Part shown: positions 23,978 to 31,842 of the stretch, piece by piece | Layout of the letters: each line of letters starts with the position of its first letter | Position numbering within the stretch: the stretch's first letter is position 1 | Source: Lentilactobacillus laojiaonis | Lineage (GTDB): Bacteria; Bacillota; Bacilli; Lactobacillales; Lactobacillaceae | Length of the DNA stretch: 64,000 bases | Direction: 5' to 3' | Assembly: GCF_020616595.1 (NCBI RefSeq) | Contig: NZ_CP085278.1 | Span: 992,001-1,056,000, forward strand | The notes under the pieces: model-generated | Database searches by the model: none | Told to the model about the DNA's origin: nothing | What the model saw: only the letters and a program-made list of their open reading frames with translations | Translations under genes and position numbers: made by a program

Positions 23978-24163
23978 AAAAAAGCGTCCTATTGTTAAAT
24001 AACAATAGGACGCTTCAACGCGGTACCACCTAAATTATGATAATAAAATCATCGCTTTAGACAATAAGGCGTCACCCATACATAATTTACCCATTTCGGA
24101 ATTCCAATCGAATTTCAGTTAAATCGATCTCTCTGTTGTATTCCTACTTAATTACTTATTTAC
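23978..24163 (-). ncRNA. T-box leader of trpS, UGG (Trp) specifier
   Basis: The minus-strand leader carries the T-box sequence AGGTGGTACCGCG (24030-24018) followed by a terminator whose arms (AGCGTCCTATTGTT and its complement) end in T7. Stem I can be folded: TAATT with AATTA and GGAAT with ATTCC enclose an internal loop holding AAGTA on one side and GAAATGGGT on the other, which puts UGG (24093-24091) at the specifier position. The leader is only about 130 bases from start to T-box, so the distal part of stem I is short. Uncharged tRNA-Trp would favour the antiterminator. Confidence 0.92.
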
Positions 24164-24169
24164 ACCATA

Positions 24170-24198
24170 ATTTTACCTAGAAATAGCCTAAATGTCAA
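24170..24198 (-). promoter_or_regulatory. trpS promoter
   Basis: A consensus TTGACA -35 (24198-24193), a 17-base spacer and a TAAAAT -10 (24175-24170) lie just upstream of the T-box leader. Confidence 0.85.
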
Positions 24199-24211
24199 AG
24201 TCTCATTTTAG

Positions 24212-24240
24212 TTGACAGTCCGCGTTTTAGCAACTAAAAT
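24212..24240 (+). promoter_or_regulatory. helD promoter
   Basis: TTGACA (24212-24217), a 17-base spacer and TAAAAT (24235-24240) form a strong promoter. Its -35 is only 13 bases from the -35 of the divergent trpS promoter. Transcription would begin near 24247, after the more upstream TTG codon, which supports the helD start at 24285. Confidence 0.85.
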
Positions 24241-24284
24241 TGTCAAAGCATTTAAAATTATTTCGACTAATTAGGGGGATTGTT

Positions 24285-26591
24285 TTGGAAAATTCAGAAC
24301 TTAAAAATGAACAAGCTCGAGTTGATGAAGTAACTGCTAAAATCAGCCGTAAAATTTTAGCAACTCAAGAAGAATTTAATAAAGCTCACCAAGAAATTAC
24401 CAAGGTTCAAAAAGATTATTCAAACAATACATCCGTTAACTACTTTGAAGTTGATGACCGTATGGAAACTAGTGCTGAACTTCAACAGCAACGTAACTTG
24501 GTTACTCGACTATCTGAAAATGAAAATATCATCAAACGACAACTGGGTACCTATAATACCCTTAAGCCGTCACCTTATTTTGGTAGAATTGATATTCAAG
24601 ATGAAGGCGAATTAGATGAAGAACAACTCTACATCGGAACCGCTTCTTTTGTAGATGATTCTGGTGAGTTTTTAATTTATGATTGGCGAGCACCTATTTC
24701 GAGTATTTACTATAATGGGGTTTTAGGTAAAGCCAGTTATCAGACTCCCAATGGAGCACAAAAAACCGAATTAAAGAAAAAACGCCAATTTAAAATTATT
24801 GATGGACAAATTAAAAATATGTTTGATACCAATGAGACCATTGGTGATGAAATGTTACAGGATGCCTTAAGTAATCAAAATGATGAGTATATGCAAAATA
24901 TCGTCGCCACCATTCAAAGTGAGCAAAACGATATTATTCGCGACACTTATCATGATTTGCTAGTAGTACAAGGAGTTGCCGGTTCAGGAAAAACTTCCGC
25001 CATCTTACAACGAATTGCATTTTTGCTTTATCATAGCCGAGATACTTTAGAAGCAGATCAAATTATTTTATTTTCACCAAATAAATTATTTAGTCATTAT
25101 ATCTCGGAAGTCTTGCCTAGTTTAGGTGAACGTAATATGCGACAAGTAACTTTCAATGAATTTATGGCCAATCGCTTACAGGGTGTCCATGTTCAAAGTT
25201 TATTCGATCGTTATGAAAATGATCGTCAGAATAATGATTTTAATCCAAACATCCGTGACTTAAAAGAAAGTGGTCAATTTATCGATAACTTGATTACTTA
25301 CTGTAATCAGCTTGAAGCCTCTGAACTAGCTTTTGTGGATATCTACTTTAATGGCCGAGTATTTTTCTCTAAAGAAGAAATTCGGACTACTTTTGAAAAA
25401 CAACCTCGCAATTTAAAAATTTATGATCGCTTCTTACAAACCAAAAATGCTTTAATAAAAATCCTCAAACACCGCATTGAACTAGAAACTAAAGCTGATT
25501 GGGTTAACGAAGAAATCGATCAATTGTCCGAAGAGCGTTACCACGATCTCGTCATGGATAAAGAATTAGGTGAGTTTCAAGACGAGGAAGTGGAACGACA
25601 CTACATCGCTAAAATATTAGTTACCGAACGACTTAGACAAGTTTATGATGCTATTTTTAATGGTAATTTCTTTGATCCTTACATCCAATACAATCATTTT
25701 TTAAATCATTATTCCCTACCAGCAGCCATTGATCCCAAACAATGGCAACTAACTATTGAACACTTTAATCAACAGGTAGAATTTCATCAAATGGACTTAG
25801 AAGATGTCGCACCCTTTATGTATTTACGAGATTATTGTTTAGATGATGGTAAAAATGTTTCCATGAAATATTTATTTATTGATGAAATGCAAGATTATTC
25901 AATCGCTCAATTAAAGTATCTTAAATACGCTTTTCCAGAAACCAAATGGACGTTACTAGGTGATAGTGAGCAAGCATTATTTAAAGCCGTGGAAGCTCCT
26001 GAAAGTTTGCTAACTAGATTAGACCAAGCTATTGATTCCAAACATTCTAAATTAATTAAATTACTGAAATCATATCGCTCAACTTATCAAATCACTACTT
26101 TCGTTAAATCGATTTTGCCAAAAAATAATGAGATTGAAGCGTTTAATCGCCAGGGAGTGCAACCTGAACTATTGATTACATCTAACCTCGATCAAGGATT
26201 TAAAAGCTTACTAGAAACGATTGATAAGCAAGCTGATCATAATGAAAATATTGCCATCTTAACTAAAAATATGACAGAAGCTGAACTAATTTATAATCGA
26301 ATTCATCGACAAACTCAAGCGACTCTTTTAAAAGATGCCGATCGAACATTACCTAAAGGAGTAGTCATATTGCCAATTTATTTAGCTAAGGGGTTAGAAT
26401 TTGACTCAGTTATTGCTTGGGATGTTTCCAAACAAAACTATCCTACCGACGACTTACTAGGAACCTTATATACCATCATGACTCGCGCAATGCATCAACT
26501 TACAATGATTAGCATTAATGAAGTCAGTCCTTTAATAACTAGACACTCAGAAACTTTAAATAACTTAATAATCACTCGAAAGATTAATTAG
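24285..26591 (+). CDS. helD: RNA polymerase recycling motor HelD (UvrD-like ATPase)
   Basis: HelD is a superfamily 1 ATPase that releases RNA polymerase from stalled or post-termination complexes. The N-terminal part (about residues 1-75) is a charged coiled-coil arm that in the family enters the polymerase. Walker A is VVQGVAGSGKTSAILQRIAFLLYH, Walker B-like is YLFIDEMQDYS, and later motifs GDSEQALFKA and LAKGLEFDSVI are intact. The start is TTG at 24285 with AGGGGGAT five bases upstream; a TTG at 24240 precedes the likely transcript start. Length is 768 residues. Confidence 0.92.
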   Translation: MENSELKNEQARVDEVTAKISRKILATQEEFNKAHQEITKVQKDYSNNTSVNYFEVDDRMETSAELQQQRNLVTRLSENENIIKRQLGTYNTLKPSPYFGRIDIQDEGELDEEQLYIGTASFVDDSGEFLIYDWRAPISSIYYNGVLGKASYQTPNGAQKTELKKKRQFKIIDGQIKNMFDTNETIGDEMLQDALSNQNDEYMQNIVATIQSEQNDIIRDTYHDLLVVQGVAGSGKTSAILQRIAFLLYHSRDTLEADQIILFSPNKLFSHYISEVLPSLGERNMRQVTFNEFMANRLQGVHVQSLFDRYENDRQNNDFNPNIRDLKESGQFIDNLITYCNQLEASELAFVDIYFNGRVFFSKEEIRTTFEKQPRNLKIYDRFLQTKNALIKILKHRIELETKADWVNEEIDQLSEERYHDLVMDKELGEFQDEEVERHYIAKILVTERLRQVYDAIFNGNFFDPYIQYNHFLNHYSLPAAIDPKQWQLTIEHFNQQVEFHQMDLEDVAPFMYLRDYCLDDGKNVSMKYLFIDEMQDYSIAQLKYLKYAFPETKWTLLGDSEQALFKAVEAPESLLTRLDQAIDSKHSKLIKLLKSYRSTYQITTFVKSILPKNNEIEAFNRQGVQPELLITSNLDQGFKSLLETIDKQADHNENIAILTKNMTEAELIYNRIHRQTQATLLKDADRTLPKGVVILPIYLAKGLEFDSVIAWDVSKQNYPTDDLLGTLYTIMTRAMHQLTMISINEVSPLITRHSETLNNLIITRKIN

Positions 26592-26651
26592 TCGTTTACT
26601 AATTTTAATTGCCATTTAAATTAAGTTAGTGTACGATTAACTCAAATAAAT

Positions 26652-26742
26652 AAACAACGGGGAGCTTGTAAACTTGCTGAGAAAAAGGTGTGACCTTTGA
26701 CCCATAAACCTGATTTGGATAATGCCAACGTAGGATAAGATT
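26652..26742 (+). ncRNA. TPP riboswitch (THI element)
   Basis: The conserved parts of the thiamine pyrophosphate aptamer are present in order: CGGGGAGC, GCTGAGAAAA, GACCCATAAACCTGA, TTTGGATAATGCCAACGTAGG. An intrinsic terminator follows within 15 bases. It would shut off the thiamine salvage operon when TPP is plentiful. Confidence 0.97.
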
Positions 26743-26754
26743 CTCATAAATTGA

Positions 26755-26790
26755 GTACAAAATACTGCGCTGGTATTTTGTACTTTTTTA
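26755..26790 (+). terminator. Expression-platform terminator of the TPP riboswitch
   Basis: GTACAAAATAC (26755-26765) pairs perfectly with GTATTTTGTAC (26773-26783) across a seven-base loop and is followed by T6, about 20 bases before thiM. Confidence 0.93.
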
Positions 26791-26806
26791 TTTAGGAGGA
26801 ATTAAT

Positions 26807-27622
26807 ATGTTAGCTAATCAGTTAACTAATCTTAAAAATCAAGTTCCCTTGGTCCATAGCATCACTAATTATGTAACCGCTAATGATTGTGCCAATATTG
26901 TTATTGCCTGTGGTGGTTCACCGATCATGGCAGATGAAATTCAAGAAGTGGCTGAAATTTCTAAAATGGCTTCAGCACTAAATATAAATATAGGAACGAT
27001 TAATGAAAGGACTCTAGAGGCGATGCTAGTCGCTGGAAAGTCAGCCAATCTAAATCAGTGCCCGATCATTTTAGATCCGGTAGGAATTGGAGCCTCTACC
27101 TACCGACTAGATGCCGTTAAAAAATTACTTAATGAAATTAATTTTACAGCGATTAAAGGCAATTTATCAGAAATTAAAGCCTTGGCCGCGCAACATTTTA
27201 ATAGCTATGGCGTAGATTCAAGCGACCAAATTACTACTGAAAATTTACCGCAAACCATTCAATTTGCTAGAAACCTAGCCCAAAGCACTCACGCCATTAT
27301 AATCATTAGTGGTCGTATCGATATCGTAACTAATCAATCATCCACTTATTTAATTAAAAATGGCGATCCAATGATGAGTCAACTTTCTGGTACTGGTTGT
27401 ATGTTAAGTGCCATGACTGGGGCCTTTCTAGGGGCAAATTCAGATCCTTTAGCTGCTTGTGTAGCTTCCGTATGTGCCATGGGAGTCGCTGGAAAAAAAG
27501 CAGCTTTAAAATTACAACCTGATCAAGGCAATCTAACTTTTAAAAACTATTTATTTGATGAAATTTATACTTTATCACCCGAAAAATTAGAAAACGAGGC
27601 CCAATATGAACTCTTTAAATAA
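26807..27622 (+). CDS. thiM: Hydroxyethylthiazole kinase
   Basis: ThiM phosphorylates the thiazole alcohol of thiamine for salvage. Family motifs visible are VPLVHSITNYVTANDCAN at the N-terminus, the ILDPVGIGAS loop and the C-terminal LSGTGCMLSAMTGAF with the catalytic Cys. Length is 271 residues. GGAGG precedes the ATG. It is the first gene after the TPP riboswitch and overlaps thiE by 17 bases. The operon has no thiazole or pyrimidine de novo genes (thiG, thiC), so it depends on scavenged precursors. Confidence 0.96.
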   Translation: MLANQLTNLKNQVPLVHSITNYVTANDCANIVIACGGSPIMADEIQEVAEISKMASALNINIGTINERTLEAMLVAGKSANLNQCPIILDPVGIGASTYRLDAVKKLLNEINFTAIKGNLSEIKALAAQHFNSYGVDSSDQITTENLPQTIQFARNLAQSTHAIIIISGRIDIVTNQSSTYLIKNGDPMMSQLSGTGCMLSAMTGAFLGANSDPLAACVASVCAMGVAGKKAALKLQPDQGNLTFKNYLFDEIYTLSPEKLENEAQYELFK

Positions 27623-28241
27623 TTACCTAACTTTATACGCCGTGACCGATCGACACTGGGTTGGTAAACAAACTTTCATAGACCAAATCAAGGAGGCACT
27701 CGCTGGTGGTATTACTTGCTTACAGTTAAGAGAAAAAGACTTACCAGATGATCAATTTTTAGCAGAAGCCCAACAAATTAAAACCCTTTGTGATAGCTAT
27801 CATGTTCCTTTAATTATTAATGATAACGTTCAAATTGCTAAACAAGTTGATGCGGCTGGTGTTCATATCGGTCAATCAGATACTCAATTGCAAATCGCTC
27901 GCGATATACTTGGTCCTCATAAAATCATTGGCGTATCAGCTCACACTATCCAAGAAGCTTTAGCTGCCCAAAAAGGGGGTGCAGACTATTTAGGCGTGGG
28001 AGCCATTTTTACTACCAATTCCAAAAAAGATGCCGAAATGGTCAGCTTAAATGAATTAAATAAAATTTGTCATACTGTAACTATCCCGGTTGTAGCTATT
28101 GGTGGTATAACTGATCAAAACCTTGGACAACTAAAAGGCACTGGAATCCAAGGAATTTCAGTTATCAGTGCTATTTTTGCACAATCAGATATTCAAACGG
28201 CCACTATGAAATTAAAACAGCAAGTCGAGGAAATTATTTAA
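27606..28241 (+). CDS. thiE: Thiamine-phosphate synthase
   Basis: ThiE couples hydroxymethylpyrimidine diphosphate to thiazole phosphate, giving thiamine monophosphate. The TIM barrel shows TCLQLREKDL, LIINDNVQIAKQVDAAGVHIGQSD, GVSAHTIQEA and IPVVAIGGI, all typical. Its 211-residue length fits. It overlaps thiM, and its stop overlaps the start of the following HAD gene (TAATG), so the three are translationally coupled. Confidence 0.97.
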   Translation: MNSLNNYLTLYAVTDRHWVGKQTFIDQIKEALAGGITCLQLREKDLPDDQFLAEAQQIKTLCDSYHVPLIINDNVQIAKQVDAAGVHIGQSDTQLQIARDILGPHKIIGVSAHTIQEALAAQKGGADYLGVGAIFTTNSKKDAEMVSLNELNKICHTVTIPVVAIGGITDQNLGQLKGTGIQGISVISAIFAQSDIQTATMKLKQQVEEII

Positions 28242-28828
28242 TGATTACCGGTGCTATTTTTGACGTCGATGGGACCATTTTAAATTCTCTAGAACTTTGG
28301 GAAAATTTAGGTTCTCGTTACCTATTACAAAAAAATATAACTCCCGAAAAAAATTTAAACGTCATCCTCGAAGACTTTACTATTTTAGAAAGTAGTCAAT
28401 ATTTAAAAGATCATTATCAGATTAAAGACCCGATCAATCAAATTAAAATCGATATTTTACGTTTAATTACTAACTTTTATCAATATGAAGCAACTTTAAT
28501 GCCTGGAATTTTGAAAAATCTAAAAATTCTAGCTAATTATAAAATTCCCTTAGCTATTGCCACTAACAACGATTATAAATTAGTAGCTATGGCTCTAAAA
28601 CGCTTAGGAATTTTTAATTATTTTAAAGTCATCTTAACCACAGATGATTTACATACTAGTAAACGGTCAGCCTTAATCTATTTAACTGCTGCTCAAAAAA
28701 TCGCTAGTATTCCTCAAAACACACTAGTTTTTGAAGATACTAATTTACCAATTAAAACTGCCATGAAGGCAGGTTTTAAAGTAATTAACGTAACTAAACC
28801 ATTTAACTTAAAGGAGATAATTTTATGA
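28241..28828 (+). CDS. HAD phosphatase in the thiamine operon, candidate TMP phosphatase
   Basis: The 195-residue protein is a beta-phosphoglucomutase-like HAD hydrolase: motif I FDVDGTILNS (Asp8, Asp10), motif II LAIATNN and motif IV VFEDTNLPIKTA. The usual KPxPD region is altered (TSKRSALIYL) but the motif III Lys is plausible. It starts on the thiE stop and ends on the thiD start (ATGA), so it belongs to the operon. ThiE yields thiamine monophosphate, and Firmicutes lacking ThiL must dephosphorylate it before pyrophosphorylation. I infer that this enzyme may do that, as the HAD domain of plant TH2 does. Confidence 0.75.
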   Translation: MITGAIFDVDGTILNSLELWENLGSRYLLQKNITPEKNLNVILEDFTILESSQYLKDHYQIKDPINQIKIDILRLITNFYQYEATLMPGILKNLKILANYKIPLAIATNNDYKLVAMALKRLGIFNYFKVILTTDDLHTSKRSALIYLTAAQKIASIPQNTLVFEDTNLPIKTAMKAGFKVINVTKPFNLKEIIL

Positions 28829-29622
28829 AAACAGCTCTAACAATCGCCGGTAGTGACTCAAGTGGAGGTGCCGGTATTCAAGCCGATATTAAAACTATGA
28901 CAGCAAATGGAGTGTTCGCCACTAGTGCCATTACTTCATTAACCGCTCAAAATACTACTGGAGTTTTTGATATTTTTGATGCTTCACCAGCTTTTTTAAG
29001 CAAAGAAATTGATGCTATCTTTACCGATATTTATCCCGATGCTGTAAAAATCGGAATGGTCTCTTCAAAAGAATTAATTTTAGTTATTGAAGAAAAATTA
29101 AAACAATATCAAGCTAAAAACATTGTTATTGATCCCGTAATGATCTCCACTTCGGGTGATAAATTACTTAAAGACGATGCAATCAATACTTTAAAAGAGC
29201 ACTTAATTCCATTAGCTACTGTTTTAACTCCGAATATTCCGGAAGGTGAATTATTAGCTGAGATGTCGATTAATACCGTAGAAGATATGGAAATTGCCGC
29301 CACTAAAATCAGTAATAATTACCACAGTGCCGTTTTATTAAAGGGTGGTCATGATTTAAACGATGCTAATGATTTGTTGGTAAAAGATGGAACTTTAACT
29401 TGGTTTAATGGTAAACGAATTAATAATTCTAATACTCATGGTACCGGATGTACTTTATCTTCAGCCATTGCAGCTAACTTAGCTAAAGGACAAGATCTAG
29501 TAACTGCCGTTGCCAATGCTAAAGATTACATTTCTGGCGCCTTAAACGCCATGCTGAACTTAGGACAAGGTAGTGGTCCTATGAATCACTTGTTTGACCT
29601 TAGTAGTAAATATATAGATTAG
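28825..29622 (+). CDS. thiD: Hydroxymethylpyrimidine/phosphomethylpyrimidine kinase
   Basis: ThiD phosphorylates HMP twice to give the diphosphate used by ThiE. The ribokinase-like fold shows TIAGSDSSGGAGIQADIKT at the start, VIDPVMISTSGDKLL in the middle and the anion hole and catalytic Asp motif NTHGTGCTLSSAIAA. Length is 265 residues. An AAGGAG site lies within the end of the HAD gene, which it overlaps by four bases. Confidence 0.96.
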   Translation: MKTALTIAGSDSSGGAGIQADIKTMTANGVFATSAITSLTAQNTTGVFDIFDASPAFLSKEIDAIFTDIYPDAVKIGMVSSKELILVIEEKLKQYQAKNIVIDPVMISTSGDKLLKDDAINTLKEHLIPLATVLTPNIPEGELLAEMSINTVEDMEIAATKISNNYHSAVLLKGGHDLNDANDLLVKDGTLTWFNGKRINNSNTHGTGCTLSSAIAANLAKGQDLVTAVANAKDYISGALNAMLNLGQGSGPMNHLFDLSSKYID

Positions 29623-29632
29623 GAGCCTGATT

Positions 29633-30316
29633 ATGTCATTTGTTAACGAATGCGTTACTGATAGTTTGCCGCTATGGCAAACATCCCTACAAACTCCGTT
29701 CATTCAGGAATTAACTAACGGATCTTTAGATGAAACTAAATTTAGAGATTATATTATTGACGATAGTTTATATTTAAGAGAGTACTCTAAAATTTTTGCA
29801 TGGGGAATTTTACATGCCCATAGTATGGAAGAAATTAGTCAGTATTACTCACTATTAGCTTTTGTTAATGAAAATGAAAATTCAACTAGACGGCAGTATT
29901 TAAAATACTTTAAGTTGACTGATCAAGCAATTCAGTCACTACCCCTACGTCCCGATAATCAAGCGTATGTCGATTATATGCTATCCATGGCTAAAACCGG
30001 TTCCGGCGCAATTGAATGTATGATGGCTAGTTTACCTTGCATGCTTAGTTATAACTATATTTTTAATCAGGTGATTAAAGACCCTAAGCTTAATAAAGAT
30101 AGTATTTTTTATCAGCTAATCAGTGATTACGCTAACTTAGAATATCAAAATGATTGCGATAAGTGGATTAAATTTACTGATCAACTTTGCACTAATTTAA
30201 CTAATGCCGAAAAACATAAATATATGAAAATTTTTAGAACTAGTTCACTATACGAAACTAAATTTTGGCAAATGAGTCATACAACTCGTAATGATGTCCA
30301 AATCAAAAATGCTTAG
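29633..30316 (+). CDS. tenA: Aminopyrimidine aminohydrolase TenA (thiaminase II)
   Basis: TenA salvages degraded thiamine by hydrolysing aminopyrimidine products to HMP. The all-helical family pattern is seen: FIQELTNGSLDETKFRDYIIDDSLYLREYS near the N-terminus and ECMMASLPCMLSYNYI with the candidate catalytic Cys of the CxxC-like segment. At 227 residues it has normal size. It is the last gene of the operon, ten bases after thiD. Its stop codon lies inside the terminator palindrome. It supplies HMP to ThiD. Confidence 0.94.
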   Translation: MSFVNECVTDSLPLWQTSLQTPFIQELTNGSLDETKFRDYIIDDSLYLREYSKIFAWGILHAHSMEEISQYYSLLAFVNENENSTRRQYLKYFKLTDQAIQSLPLRPDNQAYVDYMLSMAKTGSGAIECMMASLPCMLSYNYIFNQVIKDPKLNKDSIFYQLISDYANLEYQNDCDKWIKFTDQLCTNLTNAEKHKYMKIFRTSSLYETKFWQMSHTTRNDVQIKNA

Positions 30317-30338
30317 GAAATTTCCTAAGCATTTTTAT
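30307..30338. terminator. Bidirectional terminator between tenA and the oxidoreductase gene
   Basis: A perfect 28-base palindrome (30307-30334, core ATGCTTAGGAAA) flanked by T-rich sequence lies over the tenA stop and just beyond the stop of the convergent gene. Confidence 0.88.
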
Positions 30339-31664
30339 TTAAATTAAATATTTTATATCACTGGCTAGCGTCGGATAGGTAAAAATATACTTATCGATTT
30401 CAGTAACTGTAGCGTGATTATTAATCATTATTGTAAATATATTTATTAGGTAATCGGCTTGGTCACTAATTATAGTAGCTCCGACAACTTCTTGAGTTGA
30501 TTTTTCAACATATATTTTAGCTTTAGCAAATTTTGTATGCATTCGTTTATAACTAAGCCAATTAGTCATATCGTTTTCTACACATTCTATTTTAGAATCA
30601 TCGGCGTTAGTGGATACTCGCCCAACTTGTGCCAAAGCTGGTTTCCCAAATATAATTGTTGGAATAGTAGGATATTTAATTGGTTCATTGTTATCCATAA
30701 ACAATTTACTTAAGTAGTCGCCATCATAAGTGGCAACTGGTGTTAATTTAGGCAAGTTTCGTGATATCACATCTCCGGCAGCATATACTTTTGGATTAGT
30801 GGTTTGTAAAGAATCATTAACTATAACGCCTCTGTTATCATAATTAACATTAGCTTGTTGCAAACCTAAATTTTCAATATTAGGAACTCTACCTAATGTA
30901 GCAAAAACTAAGTCAGTCGTTAAAGAAAAATCTTGACCAGTTAAAACATATTGATTATTTTTTTTAGCTGCTTGAGTAATGTCAGTATCCAGGATAATCT
31001 CAATTCCACTATTTCTATAGCACTTAATTAAATTATCTACCATTTCCGGATCATATTCTTTTAGCGGACGATCGTTATGGTGAATCAAATGAACTTTTGC
31101 TCCGGCTGCGTTAGCAATGGCAGCTAGTTCAAAGCCCAAATAACCTCCCCCAATGAACGTAATATCATTGGGTAGTTCATCTAAATCTAAAAATCCATTG
31201 CTATTTAATAAATACTCTTGACCGACAATTTTTGAAGTTCGGGGACGTTGTCCAGTAGCAATTACAAATCTATCTGCCATTAATATATCATCACCAATTA
31301 AAAAACTATTAGCATCAATAAAATGACCCGCATTATGGTAAGTAGTAATTCCTGACTGAAGAAGTCCCTGCTCGGTCCGATTAGGAATCTGATTGGTATA
31401 ATTTCTTTTATGTTCCATTAAACTGGGCCAATCGATTTTGGCTTGGCCACTAACCCCGTTATTTTCCATATTATTAAAATTGGTTACGGTTGAAACTCCT
31501 GCAATTAAGATGGATTTAGGATCACAGCCTCGATTTGGACAAGTCCCACCCCATAAATCATTTTCAATAACTGCTATTTTTAGCTTATTAGCTGCTAATT
31601 GGTCAGCTAAAGTGGTTCCTGCAACTCCACCACCAATAATTACTACATCATAATTTATTTGCAT
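30339..31664 (-). CDS. Pyridine nucleotide-disulfide oxidoreductase, glutathione-reductase-like
   Basis: The protein has an N-terminal FAD motif (VVIIGGGVAGTTLA), the redox-active pair CPNRGC (Cys42, Cys47), an NAD(P) Rossmann motif (ITFIGGGYLGFELAA) and the YAAGDV FAD motif. The C-terminal dimer domain ends FTYPTLASD. Glutathione, lipoamide and mercuric reductases of the classic type have a His-Pro-Thr here; Tyr430 replaces the catalytic His, and Ser435 stands where the partner Glu is expected. It is therefore a reductase of uncertain acceptor. It is a single gene, convergent with the thiamine operon. Confidence 0.85.
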   Translation of the reverse strand: MQINYDVVIIGGGVAGTTLADQLAANKLKIAVIENDLWGGTCPNRGCDPKSILIAGVSTVTNFNNMENNGVSGQAKIDWPSLMEHKRNYTNQIPNRTEQGLLQSGITTYHNAGHFIDANSFLIGDDILMADRFVIATGQRPRTSKIVGQEYLLNSNGFLDLDELPNDITFIGGGYLGFELAAIANAAGAKVHLIHHNDRPLKEYDPEMVDNLIKCYRNSGIEIILDTDITQAAKKNNQYVLTGQDFSLTTDLVFATLGRVPNIENLGLQQANVNYDNRGVIVNDSLQTTNPKVYAAGDVISRNLPKLTPVATYDGDYLSKLFMDNNEPIKYPTIPTIIFGKPALAQVGRVSTNADDSKIECVENDMTNWLSYKRMHTKFAKAKIYVEKSTQEVVGATIISDQADYLINIFTIMINNHATVTEIDKYIFTYPTLASDIKYLI

Positions 31665-31682
31665 AATAAAATTCCCCCAAAC

Positions 31683-31719
31683 AAAAAGTACAGTATATTT
31701 AAATTATACTGTACTTTTT
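31683..31719 (-). terminator. Terminator downstream of tRNA-Thr
   Basis: A 15-bp perfect stem (31683-31697 with 31705-31719, core GTACAGTATA) and a seven-base loop follow the tRNA on the minus strand and end in T5. Confidence 0.85.
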
Positions 31720-31734
31720 ATTTAATAATTAATA

Positions 31735-31807
31735 AGCCGTTTCCGGGATTTGAACCCGGGACCTTTTCCTTACCATGGAAATACTCTACCTTCTGAGCTA
31801 AAACGGC
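31735..31807 (-). tRNA. tRNA-Thr (anticodon GGU)
   Basis: The minus-strand reading folds as a 73-base cloverleaf. The acceptor GCCGTTT pairs with AAACGGC and is followed by a U discriminator. The D-arm contains TAGCTCAGAAGGTAGAG. The anticodon stem TTTCC/GGAAA holds loop ATGGTAA, giving anticodon GGU. The T-arm is CCGGG-TTCAAAT-CCCGG. It reads ACC and ACU codons. Confidence 0.96.
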
Positions 31808-31842
31808 ATATTAATTATAATATATACCACTCAATAAATCAT

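Noticed and set aside
24240-24284. N-terminal extension of HelD from a TTG at 24240
   Set aside because: The TTG lies at the -10 box, upstream of the expected transcript start, and lacks a ribosome site; AGGGGGAT supports 24285.
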